Assembly: GCA_023415795.1 (NCBI GenBank)
Contig: JAEZJG010000005.1
Location: 1-46,175 of the forward strand
Reading direction: 5' to 3'
Source: Bacillota bacterium
GTDB taxonomy: Bacteria; Bacillota; Clostridia; Christensenellales; SZUA-584
Length of the DNA stretch: 46,175 nt
Shown: piece by piece, positions 15,988-23,784 of the stretch
How positions within the stretch are numbered: the first letter of the stretch is position 1
How the letters are laid out: every line of letters begins with the position of its first letter
Program-made: the position numbers and the translations under genes
Notes under the pieces: model-generated
Told to the model about the DNA's origin: nothing
The model's database searches: none
Seen by the model: the letters and a program-made list of their open reading frames with translations, nothing else

Positions 15988-17193
15988 ATGGGTAACATTT
16001 ATGTTGCACGCCAGCCTATATTCAACAATCGCATGAAGATTTACGGCTACGAGTTGTTTTACAGGCGCAGCGATAACAATATGTTTGAAGGCTCCAACGA
16101 CGATCAAGCCACCGCATCGTTGCTGGCAGACTCTTTTTTTATGGGCTTTGATGAGCTGATCGACGGCACACGCGGCTTCATAAACTTCTCTCAGAATTTA
16201 TTACTGGACGAGACCGCGATGCTGCTGCCGCGCGACAAGGTTGTTATCGAAATAGTGGAGCGCACGGAAGCAACGCCGGAGGTTTTGTCTGCCTGCAAGC
16301 AGCTCAAAAAGGCAGGCTATAAGCTGGCTCTCGACAACTTCACGGACGACGAAGCCTCGCGGCCGCTGATACCGTATGCGGACATCATTAAGGTGGATTA
16401 CTCCAGCCTGACGCTTGGTCAGCAGGTGCTGATGATACGCAAATACCGCCCCATCACGTTCGCCGCCATGAAGGTGGAAACCGCCGAAGAATTCCGTCAG
16501 GCAACACTGCTGGGATACACGCTGTTTCAGGGCTACTTCTTCAACAAGCCGGTGATGATCGGCGGCAAGGCGATCGGCACACTGGGCGGCAATCTGGTTC
16601 AGCTGACACAAAAGCTTTCCGCGCAGGATCCCAACCTCAAGGAAGTGGCAGCCATCATCGAGCGCGATGTCGAGTTATCTTATATGCTGCTGCGTATTGC
16701 CAACTCGGCTTTCTACCGTTCTCGCGTCGCCATCACCTCCATACAACATGCACTGATGCAGATTGGTCTTACGGAGCTGAGGCGCTGGGTAAACCTGCTG
16801 ATGATTAAGGGTTTGACGAACGCTGACAACTCAGAGCTGATCAAGCTTTCGCTGATACGCGGCCGCATGATGTCACTATACTCAACCGCAATGGGCATCA
16901 AACGCAATGCCGAATCTGACTACTTTATTGCCGGAATGTTCTCCTCCATCGATTCGCTGCTGGGCGAGCCCATGCAAAAGATACTGGCAAATCTGCCTCT
17001 CTCTGAGACTGTGAAGGATGCGCTGCTGGGCATGCCGGGCCCCATCCGCAATACGCTGGATGCCGTGCTGGCTTTTGAGCGTACGGACTGGCACTTGGTC
17101 GACAGCTTCCTTGAGGAATCAGGCTTGCCGCAAGGCGCGTTTACATCGATCTATCTAGATGCCGTCAAGTGGCAGCAGGAGCTTGACGTATAA
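15988..17193 (+). CDS. EAL-HDOD signalling protein, copy 1
   Basis: A 401-residue cytoplasmic protein with a degenerate EAL domain (residues 1-200) and an HDOD domain (about 200-390), the architecture of the YuxH/CdgJ group. It opens with YVARQPIFNNRMKIYGYELF, where the EAL signature is reduced to ELF. The catalytic Asp pair is altered (ALDNFTDDE), so c-di-GMP hydrolysis is unlikely. Landmarks FINFSQNLLL and ADIIKVDYS fit the family. HDOD features are LLRIANSAFYR and QIGLTELRRW. Known relatives act as protein-interaction modules controlling motility and chemotaxis. ATG at 15988 follows ACGGGAG; the frame is open further upstream but contains the promoter. It is followed by a paralogue. Confidence 0.88.
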   Translation: MGNIYVARQPIFNNRMKIYGYELFYRRSDNNMFEGSNDDQATASLLADSFFMGFDELIDGTRGFINFSQNLLLDETAMLLPRDKVVIEIVERTEATPEVLSACKQLKKAGYKLALDNFTDDEASRPLIPYADIIKVDYSSLTLGQQVLMIRKYRPITFAAMKVETAEEFRQATLLGYTLFQGYFFNKPVMIGGKAIGTLGGNLVQLTQKLSAQDPNLKEVAAIIERDVELSYMLLRIANSAFYRSRVAITSIQHALMQIGLTELRRWVNLLMIKGLTNADNSELIKLSLIRGRMMSLYSTAMGIKRNAESDYFIAGMFSSIDSLLGEPMQKILANLPLSETVKDALLGMPGPIRNTLDAVLAFERTDWHLVDSFLEESGLPQGAFTSIYLDAVKWQQELDV

Positions 17194-17235
17194 ACTTTAG
17201 GAATCACAAAGGTGTTCTGCTAAACTTTAGGAGGT
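17191..17235 (+). repeat. Short direct repeat spanning the ribosome-site region between EAL-HDOD genes
   Basis: TAAACTTTAGGA occurs at 17191, beginning at the stop codon of copy 1, and again 30 bases later at 17221, where it runs into GGAGGT, the ribosome site of copy 2. It looks like a footprint of local tandem duplication. Confidence 0.6.
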
Positions 17236-17242
17236 ATCACCC

Positions 17243-18442
17243 ATGAGCGAGATCTATGTCGCAAGGCAGCCGGTATTTGGCAGTAAGATGAAGCTCTACG
17301 GCTATGAGCTGCTTTACAGCAGCGGAAACTTAAACTGCGATGCCAGCGAAGATCAGGCGACAGCCGCCGTGGTGGCCGATTCTTACTTCTTGGGCTTTGA
17401 AGAGCTGACAGACGGCACGCAAGGCTTCATAAACTTCTCTCAGAGCCTGCTGCTGGCCGGCACGGCCTTGCTGCTGCCCAGCGACAAGCTGATTATCGAG
17501 ATAACGGATTACACAGACATCACGCCGCTGTTTATCGCCTCGTGCCGCCGCATGAAGCAGCTGGGTTACACATTGGCGCTGGGAGATTTCACGGACAAGG
17601 AAGACTGCCGTCCGCTTGCCGCTCTCGCCGACATCATCAAGGTGGATTACCGCCGCACGCCGCATGACATGCAAGCCCAGATAATCTCGACGCACAAGCA
17701 TGCCGTGTTTGCGGCAACGAACATTGAGACAGCCGAAGAATTCCAGCATGCGTGCAGCCTTGGTTATGGGCTGTTCCAAGGAGATTTCTTCAAAAAGACC
17801 ACGCTCGTATCCGGGCGTGAAATCGGTACGCTGGGCACCAGCATGCTTCAGATCACACAGCGGCTGACAGAGCCCGAGCCGGATCTTAAGGCGATAGCTG
17901 CCATCATCGAAAAGGATATGGATTTGTCGTATAAGCTGCTCCGTCTGGCAAACTCCGCCTACTACCGCAGCACCATGGCGCCCATAACCTCCATACACCA
18001 GTGTCTTACACAGATAGGACTGCTAGAGCTGCAGCGCTGGGCGCATCTGTTGCTGATAAAAGGGTTGACTAATCCCCAAAACGCGGAGCTGGTTAAAACC
18101 TCGCTGGTGCGCGGCAAGATCATGTCGCTGTTATCCGATGCCGTCGGTCACAGGCAGACAGACTCTGCATGCTTCTTCACTGGCTTGTTCTCCTCAGTGG
18201 ATACGCTGCTGGGCGAACCCATGGAAAAGGTTCTCTCCCGGCTTCCGCTGGCTGACGATGTTAAGCAGGCGTTGATGGACACACCGGGGCGGCTGAACAC
18301 GGCCTTGCAGGCGGTGATTGCCTTCGAGCAGGCAGATTGGAATACTGCGGATCTGCGCCTCGGCGAGCTTGGGCTGCCCAAGGGCACTCTGGCACCGCTC
18401 TACATGGTCGCCATCAAATGGCAGCAGGCGCTGATCGTTTAG
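17243..18442 (+). CDS. EAL-HDOD signalling protein, copy 2
   Basis: A 399-residue paralogue of the preceding protein over its full length. The N-terminal YVARQPVFGSKMKLYGYELL again lacks a true EAL triad, and the second motif reads ALGDFTDKED, so the EAL domain is probably non-catalytic. The HDOD domain shows LLRLANSAYYR and QIGLLELQRW and ends in KWQQALIV. ATG at 17243 is preceded by TAGGAGGT. It probably shares the promoter at 15910. Divergence is moderate and spread along the gene, so the duplication is not recent. The relic just downstream shows that a third copy existed. Confidence 0.88.
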   Translation: MSEIYVARQPVFGSKMKLYGYELLYSSGNLNCDASEDQATAAVVADSYFLGFEELTDGTQGFINFSQSLLLAGTALLLPSDKLIIEITDYTDITPLFIASCRRMKQLGYTLALGDFTDKEDCRPLAALADIIKVDYRRTPHDMQAQIISTHKHAVFAATNIETAEEFQHACSLGYGLFQGDFFKKTTLVSGREIGTLGTSMLQITQRLTEPEPDLKAIAAIIEKDMDLSYKLLRLANSAYYRSTMAPITSIHQCLTQIGLLELQRWAHLLLIKGLTNPQNAELVKTSLVRGKIMSLLSDAVGHRQTDSACFFTGLFSSVDTLLGEPMEKVLSRLPLADDVKQALMDTPGRLNTALQAVIAFEQADWNTADLRLGELGLPKGTLAPLYMVAIKWQQALIV

Positions 18443-18520
18443 CGTAGGCGCGACAATACAGCCAAAGCAAGACAAGCCTCGGCAAACCAATTGCTTAATA
18501 GGTATCCTTATAGCGTATTT

Positions 18521-18628
18521 ATGCCGAACTGCACAGATGCCTTCCTCTTGGGCGAGCAGCTATCTCCCGATACGTTCATGTCGCTTTATTTGGAGGCGCT
18601 GCGCTGGCAACAGGCATTGCATGTTTGA
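18521..18628 (+). pseudogene. C-terminal relic of a third EAL-HDOD gene
   Basis: The 35-codon frame ends in SLYLEALRWQQALHV followed by TGA. It aligns with the extreme C-termini of the two intact paralogues (SIYLDAVKWQQELDV and PLYMVAIKWQQALIV), including spacing to the stop. The preceding residues DAFLLGEQLSPDTF match the SFLEESGLPQGAF region. Everything upstream of about 18500 is missing, so this is the tail of a deleted third tandem copy. It has no ribosome site. A small hairpin (GGCGGCT/AGCCGCC, 18653-18673) follows. Confidence 0.75.
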
Positions 18629-18748
18629 CGCATAACCGCAACTGCCTATCTCGGCGGCTCCGTTTCAGCCGCCAGCCACCATTTCACCCACATGGGTCTC
18701 GCACGAGGCACGATATTGAGCATCAGCATTCCGCAGCGCCCCGCATCG

Positions 18749-18774
18749 AAAGGGGGGGCTGTCGCCGCCCCCTC
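18749..18774 (-). terminator. Hairpin after the distal NlpC/P60 gene
   Basis: On the minus strand AGGGGGC pairs with GCCCCCC around GGCGACA, then CTTTCG. It lies just past the stop at 18789. The T-run is short, so confidence is limited. Confidence 0.4.
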
Positions 18775-18788
18775 ATTCTCCGCCGCCC

Positions 18789-20309
18789 TCACGGCATCAG
18801 CTTCTCCCATGTCTTGCGCCCCACAATGCCGTCCACTGACAGACCACGCTTTTTCTGATACGCTTTAACCGCCGCAACGGTGTTGGGTCCGTACGTGCCA
18901 TCCGTGCCTTTGGGGTCGAAGCCCGCCGCCTTCAATGCCTCCTGCACCGCCTTCACATCCTCGCCCTTCATATACGGGCTGGTCAGCTTGAGCAGCCGCG
19001 TATACGGCACAACCGGCTGTTCCGGCTCTGCCGGTGTTTCCGCGCCCTTGATCAGCGCCGACCATGTCTTGCGCCCCACAATGCCGTCCGCTTCCAAACC
19101 GCGCTTCTTTTGGTACGCTTTGACCGCTGCCGCCGTGTTCGTGCCATACGTGCCGTCCGTGCCTTTGGGGTCGAAGCCCGCCGCTTTCAGTGCCGTCTGC
19201 ACCGCCATCACATCCTCGCCCTTCATATACGGGCTGGCCAGCTTGAGCAGCCGCGTATACGCCACAACCGGCTGTTCCGGATCATCGGGGTCGTCATCCT
19301 CACGATCCATCAGCGCCGCCCACGTGAGCGGCCCCACGATGCCGTCCACCTCCAGCGCGTTTGCCTTTTGAAACGCTTTCACTGCCGTTTCCGTACTGCG
19401 TCCATACGATCCGTCCATCGCCTTGGGATCAAAGCCGGCCTTTAGCAGCGCCTCCTGCACCGCGCGTACGTCATCCCCCACCATCAGCACGGGAGCCACG
19501 TACCGCAGCAGCCGCGTGTATTCCGCCACCGGCTCCTCGGGCGGGTCCGGATTGGTACCCTGCTCGTCGAACAGCGCCGTCCATGTTGCGGGCCCCACCA
19601 CCCCGTCTGCTGCCATGCCTCCCGCTGTCTGGAACGCGATCACAGCTTTCTGCGTCATCGGACCGTAGAAGCCATCCGCATCGCCGGGGTCAAACCCCTT
19701 CTCCTTGAGCTCTGTCTGCACCGCTTTCACATCCGCGCCGTACATATACGGGCTGGTGATTTTGAGCAGCCGCGTCCACTTGTCACCCGGAACCGCGTTA
19801 CCAAGGCTCTTCAGCCGCCCGTAACGGTTCCATGAGGTTTTGGTTATCGCTTCGCGGACGACGCCGTCGCTTCGCCCCTTGGAATGTACCACCGTGCCGT
19901 CGCCCATATAGATACCCACGTGATACATCCTGTTCTTCGACGAATACTTCCGAAACACAAGATCGCCCGCCTGCAATGCCGACCGGCTGATGGCGCTGCA
20001 CAGGTCAAAATACAGCCCGTTGGCGGTTTTGTCGCTGCGGGCATACCCATTGTCTATCAGCCACTTCATGATAAGACCGCTGCAATCGTACGCATGCAGG
20101 TTCTTATACCCCGCCGCCAGACGCTTTTTCCACAGCGCGATTGCTCTGTTGTAGTTGGACGCGACGTGATGCTCCCTGTATTTGATCCAGCTCTCGGTGA
20201 TTTGAGATCCCGTCTGCCCCTGCGACCCCAGCACATAGATGGAGCCGTTCCTCACCTGACTGTCCACAAACTCGCACATTTTTCGCGCTGCCGCACTCAC
20301 CTCTGCCAT
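18789..20309 (-). CDS. NlpC/P60 peptidoglycan hydrolase with four peptidoglycan-binding repeats
   Basis: A 506-residue cell-wall hydrolase. The NlpC/P60 domain (about residues 15-165) has catalytic Cys76 in YDCSGL, His130 in MYHVGIYMGDG and a third polar residue near His142 (VVHSKGR). Such enzymes cut gamma-D-Glu-diamino acid or related peptide bonds. Four PG_binding_1 repeats of about 70-75 residues follow, separated by Pro/Glu linkers; each ends in DGIVG-x-TW or similar. Repeats three and four are almost identical in DNA, so duplicated recently. No signal peptide is visible, as for phage endolysins. The start is the second of two close ATGs, six bases after GGGAGG. It is paralogous to the enzyme at 25983. 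Confidence 0.9.
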   Translation of the reverse strand: MAEVSAAARKMCEFVDSQVRNGSIYVLGSQGQTGSQITESWIKYREHHVASNYNRAIALWKKRLAAGYKNLHAYDCSGLIMKWLIDNGYARSDKTANGLYFDLCSAISRSALQAGDLVFRKYSSKNRMYHVGIYMGDGTVVHSKGRSDGVVREAITKTSWNRYGRLKSLGNAVPGDKWTRLLKITSPYMYGADVKAVQTELKEKGFDPGDADGFYGPMTQKAVIAFQTAGGMAADGVVGPATWTALFDEQGTNPDPPEEPVAEYTRLLRYVAPVLMVGDDVRAVQEALLKAGFDPKAMDGSYGRSTETAVKAFQKANALEVDGIVGPLTWAALMDREDDDPDDPEQPVVAYTRLLKLASPYMKGEDVMAVQTALKAAGFDPKGTDGTYGTNTAAAVKAYQKKRGLEADGIVGRKTWSALIKGAETPAEPEQPVVPYTRLLKLTSPYMKGEDVKAVQEALKAAGFDPKGTDGTYGPNTVAAVKAYQKKRGLSVDGIVGRKTWEKLMP

Positions 20310-20420
20310 AATCATCCTCCCTTTATACGCTTCTGCCCGGTTCCCGCCCCGCTGAGACGACAACCTCTTATTATTACGATATGACCATAGACCGGTGAAT
20401 GTCCGCAGCCGCAGGCACAC

Positions 20421-20450
20421 AAAAAAGGACGAAGCCTATGCCTCGCCCTT
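20421..20450 (-). terminator. Terminator of the 308-residue lipoprotein gene
   Basis: On the minus strand GGGCGAGGC pairs with GCTTCGTCC (two G-U pairs), followed by TTTTTTGTG. It lies about 100 bases past the stop at 20553; the bases between show no further gene. Confidence 0.6.
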
Positions 20451-20552
20451 CAGATTGTCGATATACCGTCCTCAAAAGCTGTTGATTTCACATTGAGCCA
20501 ATGCCATTGGTGGAGAGCAGCGTGCACGCCACATAATAGCTATGGCGTTCTC

Positions 20553-21479
20553 CTATTTAATGTGCAGCCAATCTTTCAGCTTCGGCAAAACGTTATTGTT
20601 CGGATCCCGTATCACCTCATTGATCCGTTTCTCATCATAATCCGGGCAGTAGTAAAACACCACCGGGAAATCATAAGAGAGCGCACCCGCCTGTATCAGA
20701 TGATATTGCGTCATATCAGGAGCGGTTACGTTTCCCTCTTGCCTTTCTGCCGTCCATTTTGCCTCATCCGCCTCGGTGACAAACTTATAGCCCACCTTCT
20801 TTTCAGCGTCATAACCATCCAGCTCAAATGCGGCTGTGCTACCCGTTCCATATATAATTGAAACCTTTGGTGTATACTGGTCTGTAAAGTGTATCTGGTA
20901 CATGCCATCCCTGTACGACTCCTCAATAGCCGCCCTTATCCATGCGCCATCATACAGGCCGTTTTTCGACCACTCCTTAACTGAGGGAGCGTCTAAAGCA
21001 GCGTCGAGCTCACCCCTGAACAAGCTCAGTTGCTCCAGAACCTCGCTTTGTTTCATATCACCCTGAAAGGCATAGCAACCCACCAGTATGATCGGGAAAT
21101 CCGCATAGTCCGCACATGCCTTCTGCAAAAGCTTGATGTCTTTGACATCCGGAACTTCTTTGACCCCTTGGCTTCTTTGCTGATCCCACTTGGACTTATC
21201 CTCCGCCGTAACCAGCTTATATCCGATCAGCTTGTCTGCATCAAACCCGTCCAATGCAATAACAACCGTCTTCTCTGTTCCGTCCAAAGCATCGTAGGTG
21301 ATGCAGACCTCGGGAGGATTTGCCTCAAACCGAACGCCATACCAACCCTCCATGCTTGCCGTCAGCTCATTCCGATAAAAGTCGCCCGAGGCAACCGAAC
21401 GCGTGTCAATGACGGCGGGGCATCCCGCTAATAGCAAGCAGCAAATGATGCCGACAATCGCTAAACCAGCTCTTTTCAC
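20553..21479 (-). CDS. Lipoprotein with internally duplicated domain, unknown function
   Basis: A 308-residue predicted lipoprotein with signal peptide and lipobox LAGC near residue 19. I do not recognise the fold, but it contains two copies of a domain of about 120 residues. Copy one has VIALDGFDADKLIGYKLVTA, DKSKWDQQR and a closing DFPIILVGCY; copy two has AFELDGYDAEKKVGYKFVTE, DEAKWTAER and DFPVVFYYCP. Start is GTG at 21479, seven bases after GGAGG. It is the last of three lipoprotein genes lying downstream of the 582-residue modular protein, each preceded by a relic or complete copy of that protein's N-terminal module. An immunity or accessory role is possible but only from context. Confidence 0.72.
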   Translation of the reverse strand: MKRAGLAIVGIICCLLLAGCPAVIDTRSVASGDFYRNELTASMEGWYGVRFEANPPEVCITYDALDGTEKTVVIALDGFDADKLIGYKLVTAEDKSKWDQQRSQGVKEVPDVKDIKLLQKACADYADFPIILVGCYAFQGDMKQSEVLEQLSLFRGELDAALDAPSVKEWSKNGLYDGAWIRAAIEESYRDGMYQIHFTDQYTPKVSIIYGTGSTAAFELDGYDAEKKVGYKFVTEADEAKWTAERQEGNVTAPDMTQYHLIQAGALSYDFPVVFYYCPDYDEKRINEVIRDPNNNVLPKLKDWLHIK

Positions 21480-21519
21480 TATCTCTCCTCCAGATTACAA
21501 CGCCTTATAGTTTGTATGA

Positions 21520-21798
21520 CTACACTGACGAAGGGAACTTCCCCCACTGGCTTCCCACAAACGCGCCCATCACCCCATACATCTCCATCTTGAGGTCGTC
21601 GATGTCTTGCTCTGCCCGCTTGATCGGCTCGTCCAGCGCATCCATGCCGGGTATGTCGTTTTGCAGCATATAATGGTATTGCTGCTTGTTCATCGCCTTG
21701 AGCGCCTGCTGCTGTTTTCCAACCTCATGCTCAAACGCCGCTATGCTGTTAAACCTTGGCTGAATTATACCATTGTTTGGAGATGTTGTATAGAACAT
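21520..21798 (-). pseudogene. Truncated copy of the N-terminal module of the 582-residue protein
   Basis: About 85 codons are nearly identical to residues of about 90-175 of the protein at 23785-25533. They include QPRFNSIAAFEHE, QALKAMNKQQYHYMLQND and KMEMYGVMGAFVGSQWG. The frame has an ATG but no ribosome site, and a terminator lies directly upstream, so expression is unlikely. Homology stops abruptly at both ends: after SQWG the frame closes within six residues. It sits 40 bases before the start of the duplicated-domain lipoprotein. Confidence 0.8.
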
Positions 21799-21806
21799 AT
21801 GATCGA

Positions 21807-21843
21807 ATAAAAAACGACCCGAAAGCCATGTCCCGGGTCGTTT
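21807..21843 (-). terminator. Terminator of the 301-residue lipoprotein gene
   Basis: On the minus strand CGACCCG pairs with CGGGTCG (arms 21815-21821 and 21834-21840), extended by A-T pairs, then TTTTTTATTC. It follows the stop codon at 21852 by nine bases. Confidence 0.8.
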
Positions 21844-21851
21844 ATCGTTAT

Positions 21852-22757
21852 TTATAGCTCATGTTTCTCCAGCACACACAGGTCAAGATTTTCCGGCTTA
21901 TGTTCACCCGGCAGTATGATGACGCCAATAACATTATCCTGCTCCCAGATATAAGCCGTTGCAGGTTCATTCGTTTCTATGCTAAACTTTTCAAAAAACG
22001 AGCCTCCATTTTGAGAGGTAAAATAACACACTGGCCCGACAGATCCATTACTTATTACAAGAGTAAGGTCGTTTAAATCAGCATAAAATTGTGCAATCTC
22101 AATCGCCTTCGGTGGATTCGCTACCGAAAAAACTGCCCATACAGCAGAGTAATAGTCTCCATCCCCGCTCATCTTTCTACCGTACATTTGAAAATGAGGA
22201 GTGCCATCCAATGCAACCAATGTTGCACTAAAAACATCCGTTTCTATCTTAGCAGGGACGCTGTACGATTCCGGCTCAAATACAGTATTTGTGTTCTTTA
22301 CGAAATCTTCTAGGAAGTCTTTATTTTTTAACACTGTCTCCATATCATCAACATCCAAAAACGCCGGAACATCTCCAATCGCATAGTACTTTTCAACTCC
22401 ATATTTCGCGATACCCTTGATAATCACATCGTCTCCTGTATCATTCTGACTGCTTTTTATTTGGCTAAATTCAATCACAGATCGTATCCGATATTCTTCC
22501 TTGCTGATCGCATTATAATCCACCTCCTCCCACTCCCTGCCATAAGGTATGCGTTCTGAGATTTCTCTCATCGACTCAGGAGTGAATGGCGTAGGCAATC
22601 CGCCTTCAACGCCGGAACTGGACGATGATCCTTGCTGAGGTGGTGCAGAAGCGCGGTCTCCAACCAAGCTCACATCTGCATTATCTCTGCTACTGCAACC
22701 TATCACCAGCACTCCCAACAAAGCAATACTTACGAATAACAACGTAATCTTGTGCAT
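21852..22757 (-). CDS. Lipoprotein of unknown function (AT-rich)
   Basis: A 301-residue predicted lipoprotein: hydrophobic signal then lipobox VIGC near residue 21, followed by a Ser-rich linker. The mature part is mixed alpha/beta with no motif that I can assign; it contains DVPAFLDVDDMETVLKNKDF and ends in VIGVIILPGEHKPENL. ATG at 22757 is preceded by AAGGAG at seven bases. Base composition is visibly more AT-rich than the phage-like genes. It is followed by a strong terminator and flanked on both sides by relics of the N-terminal module of the 582-residue protein, consistent with insertion as a cassette. Confidence 0.72.
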   Translation of the reverse strand: MHKITLLFVSIALLGVLVIGCSSRDNADVSLVGDRASAPPQQGSSSSSGVEGGLPTPFTPESMREISERIPYGREWEEVDYNAISKEEYRIRSVIEFSQIKSSQNDTGDDVIIKGIAKYGVEKYYAIGDVPAFLDVDDMETVLKNKDFLEDFVKNTNTVFEPESYSVPAKIETDVFSATLVALDGTPHFQMYGRKMSGDGDYYSAVWAVFSVANPPKAIEIAQFYADLNDLTLVISNGSVGPVCYFTSQNGGSFFEKFSIETNEPATAYIWEQDNVIGVIILPGEHKPENLDLCVLEKHEL

Positions 22758-22778
22758 TTATTTACTCCTTCATGACGT

Positions 22779-22828
22779 ATCCATGCCGGGTATGTCGTTT
22801 TGCAGCATATAATGGTATTGCTGCTTGT
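22779..22828 (-). pseudogene. 50-bp relic of the N-terminal module
   Basis: These 50 bases are identical to 21640-21689 in the larger relic and differ at a few positions from the intact gene near 25100-25150. They encode a piece of KQQYHYMLQNDIPGMD. The relic lies between the stop of the RCC1-like lipoprotein and the start of the next lipoprotein. Confidence 0.75.
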
Positions 22829-22837
22829 CCCACCACC

Positions 22838-23770
22838 CTATTCAATATAACCAGCTACCAATATCTCTCCATCATTTGTTAGTATACTCAAATACTCCTC
22901 ATAATTATTTGCATCCTTTACGTTAGTCAATGCATCTAAATTCATAAGCTCTTCAGCATCTTTATGTCCAAGTTCGATAATTCTGATTTTTAATGAACCA
23001 TCTGGCATCAATCCAGCTATATATGTCTGTCCGGCAAATACTTTCTTTGCCCCGTCTAGATCCTTATACTGCAACAGCCTATCCTTAGGTGAATAGTTGT
23101 TCGTTAAGTTATCGTATACACATAAAACCTCTCCTTCCCAAGTTAGTCCGAGTATCATCGTCATAGAGACACTTATTTGCTTAATGTTTCGCCATTTTCC
23201 TACACCTTCCTCAAATTCAGGTATGGTTGGTGCAGAAACTACCACTCCTCCATCTTTCTTTATTCCTGCCAGAATAAACTGAGCTCCTTTAATGTCAACA
23301 ATATCGCTCCATTTATCTACCTCATTAATAATATTTTGATCAACAGAAAAAATCCCATCTGTCTGCTCCTGATGATCTGTATGAATAATAGTCCCATCAC
23401 TTTTTAGACCATATGTTGTAAACGCAGTAAAAGCTAACGCCTTAATCTCGCTCCAATCTTGTACATTACAAGCACCGGTTTTATTGTTCCCAGTTACAAC
23501 AACACTCCCGTCATCTTTAAGGCCACCCACATTGACAATCCCATAATCAACACTCTTAATGCCCTCCCAGTCATCAAAACTATAAACACTATTATAATTC
23601 GCATGTTCATTTATGGAATGATCCTCATTTATGCTAATCTGATAATCTGACCTAATACCCGCAACCAACGAGTGAGAGGGCATGTGTGCCTGTGAACATC
23701 CTAACGACAATACTATAGCGCACAGAATATTAATGGCCATGTATAAAATTCTTAGCCGTTTCTTGATCAT
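22838..23770 (-). CDS. RCC1-repeat-like lipoprotein (AT-rich)
   Basis: A 310-residue predicted lipoprotein with signal peptide and lipobox SLGC near residue 25. The mature part has repeating units of about 45-50 residues of the RCC1/beta-propeller type: VNVGGLKDDGSVVVTG, AFTTYGLKSDGTIIHT, FILAGIKKDGGVVVS, TMILGLTWEGEVLCV, TYIAGLMPDGSLKIR and a final ILTNDGEILVAG. Such repeats form propellers that bind proteins. ATG at 23770 follows ATAGGAGG. It lies immediately after the 582-residue protein's stop (14 bases), suggesting co-expression and a possible partner or immunity role. Confidence 0.75.
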   Translation of the reverse strand: MIKKRLRILYMAINILCAIVLSLGCSQAHMPSHSLVAGIRSDYQISINEDHSINEHANYNSVYSFDDWEGIKSVDYGIVNVGGLKDDGSVVVTGNNKTGACNVQDWSEIKALAFTAFTTYGLKSDGTIIHTDHQEQTDGIFSVDQNIINEVDKWSDIVDIKGAQFILAGIKKDGGVVVSAPTIPEFEEGVGKWRNIKQISVSMTMILGLTWEGEVLCVYDNLTNNYSPKDRLLQYKDLDGAKKVFAGQTYIAGLMPDGSLKIRIIELGHKDAEELMNLDALTNVKDANNYEEYLSILTNDGEILVAGYIE

Positions 23771-23784
23771 ATTACTGCCTCCTA

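Noticed and set aside
15988..18442. Active c-di-GMP phosphodiesterases
   Set aside because: The EAL triad and the Asp pair of the active site are replaced in both proteins, so an enzymatic role is not supported.
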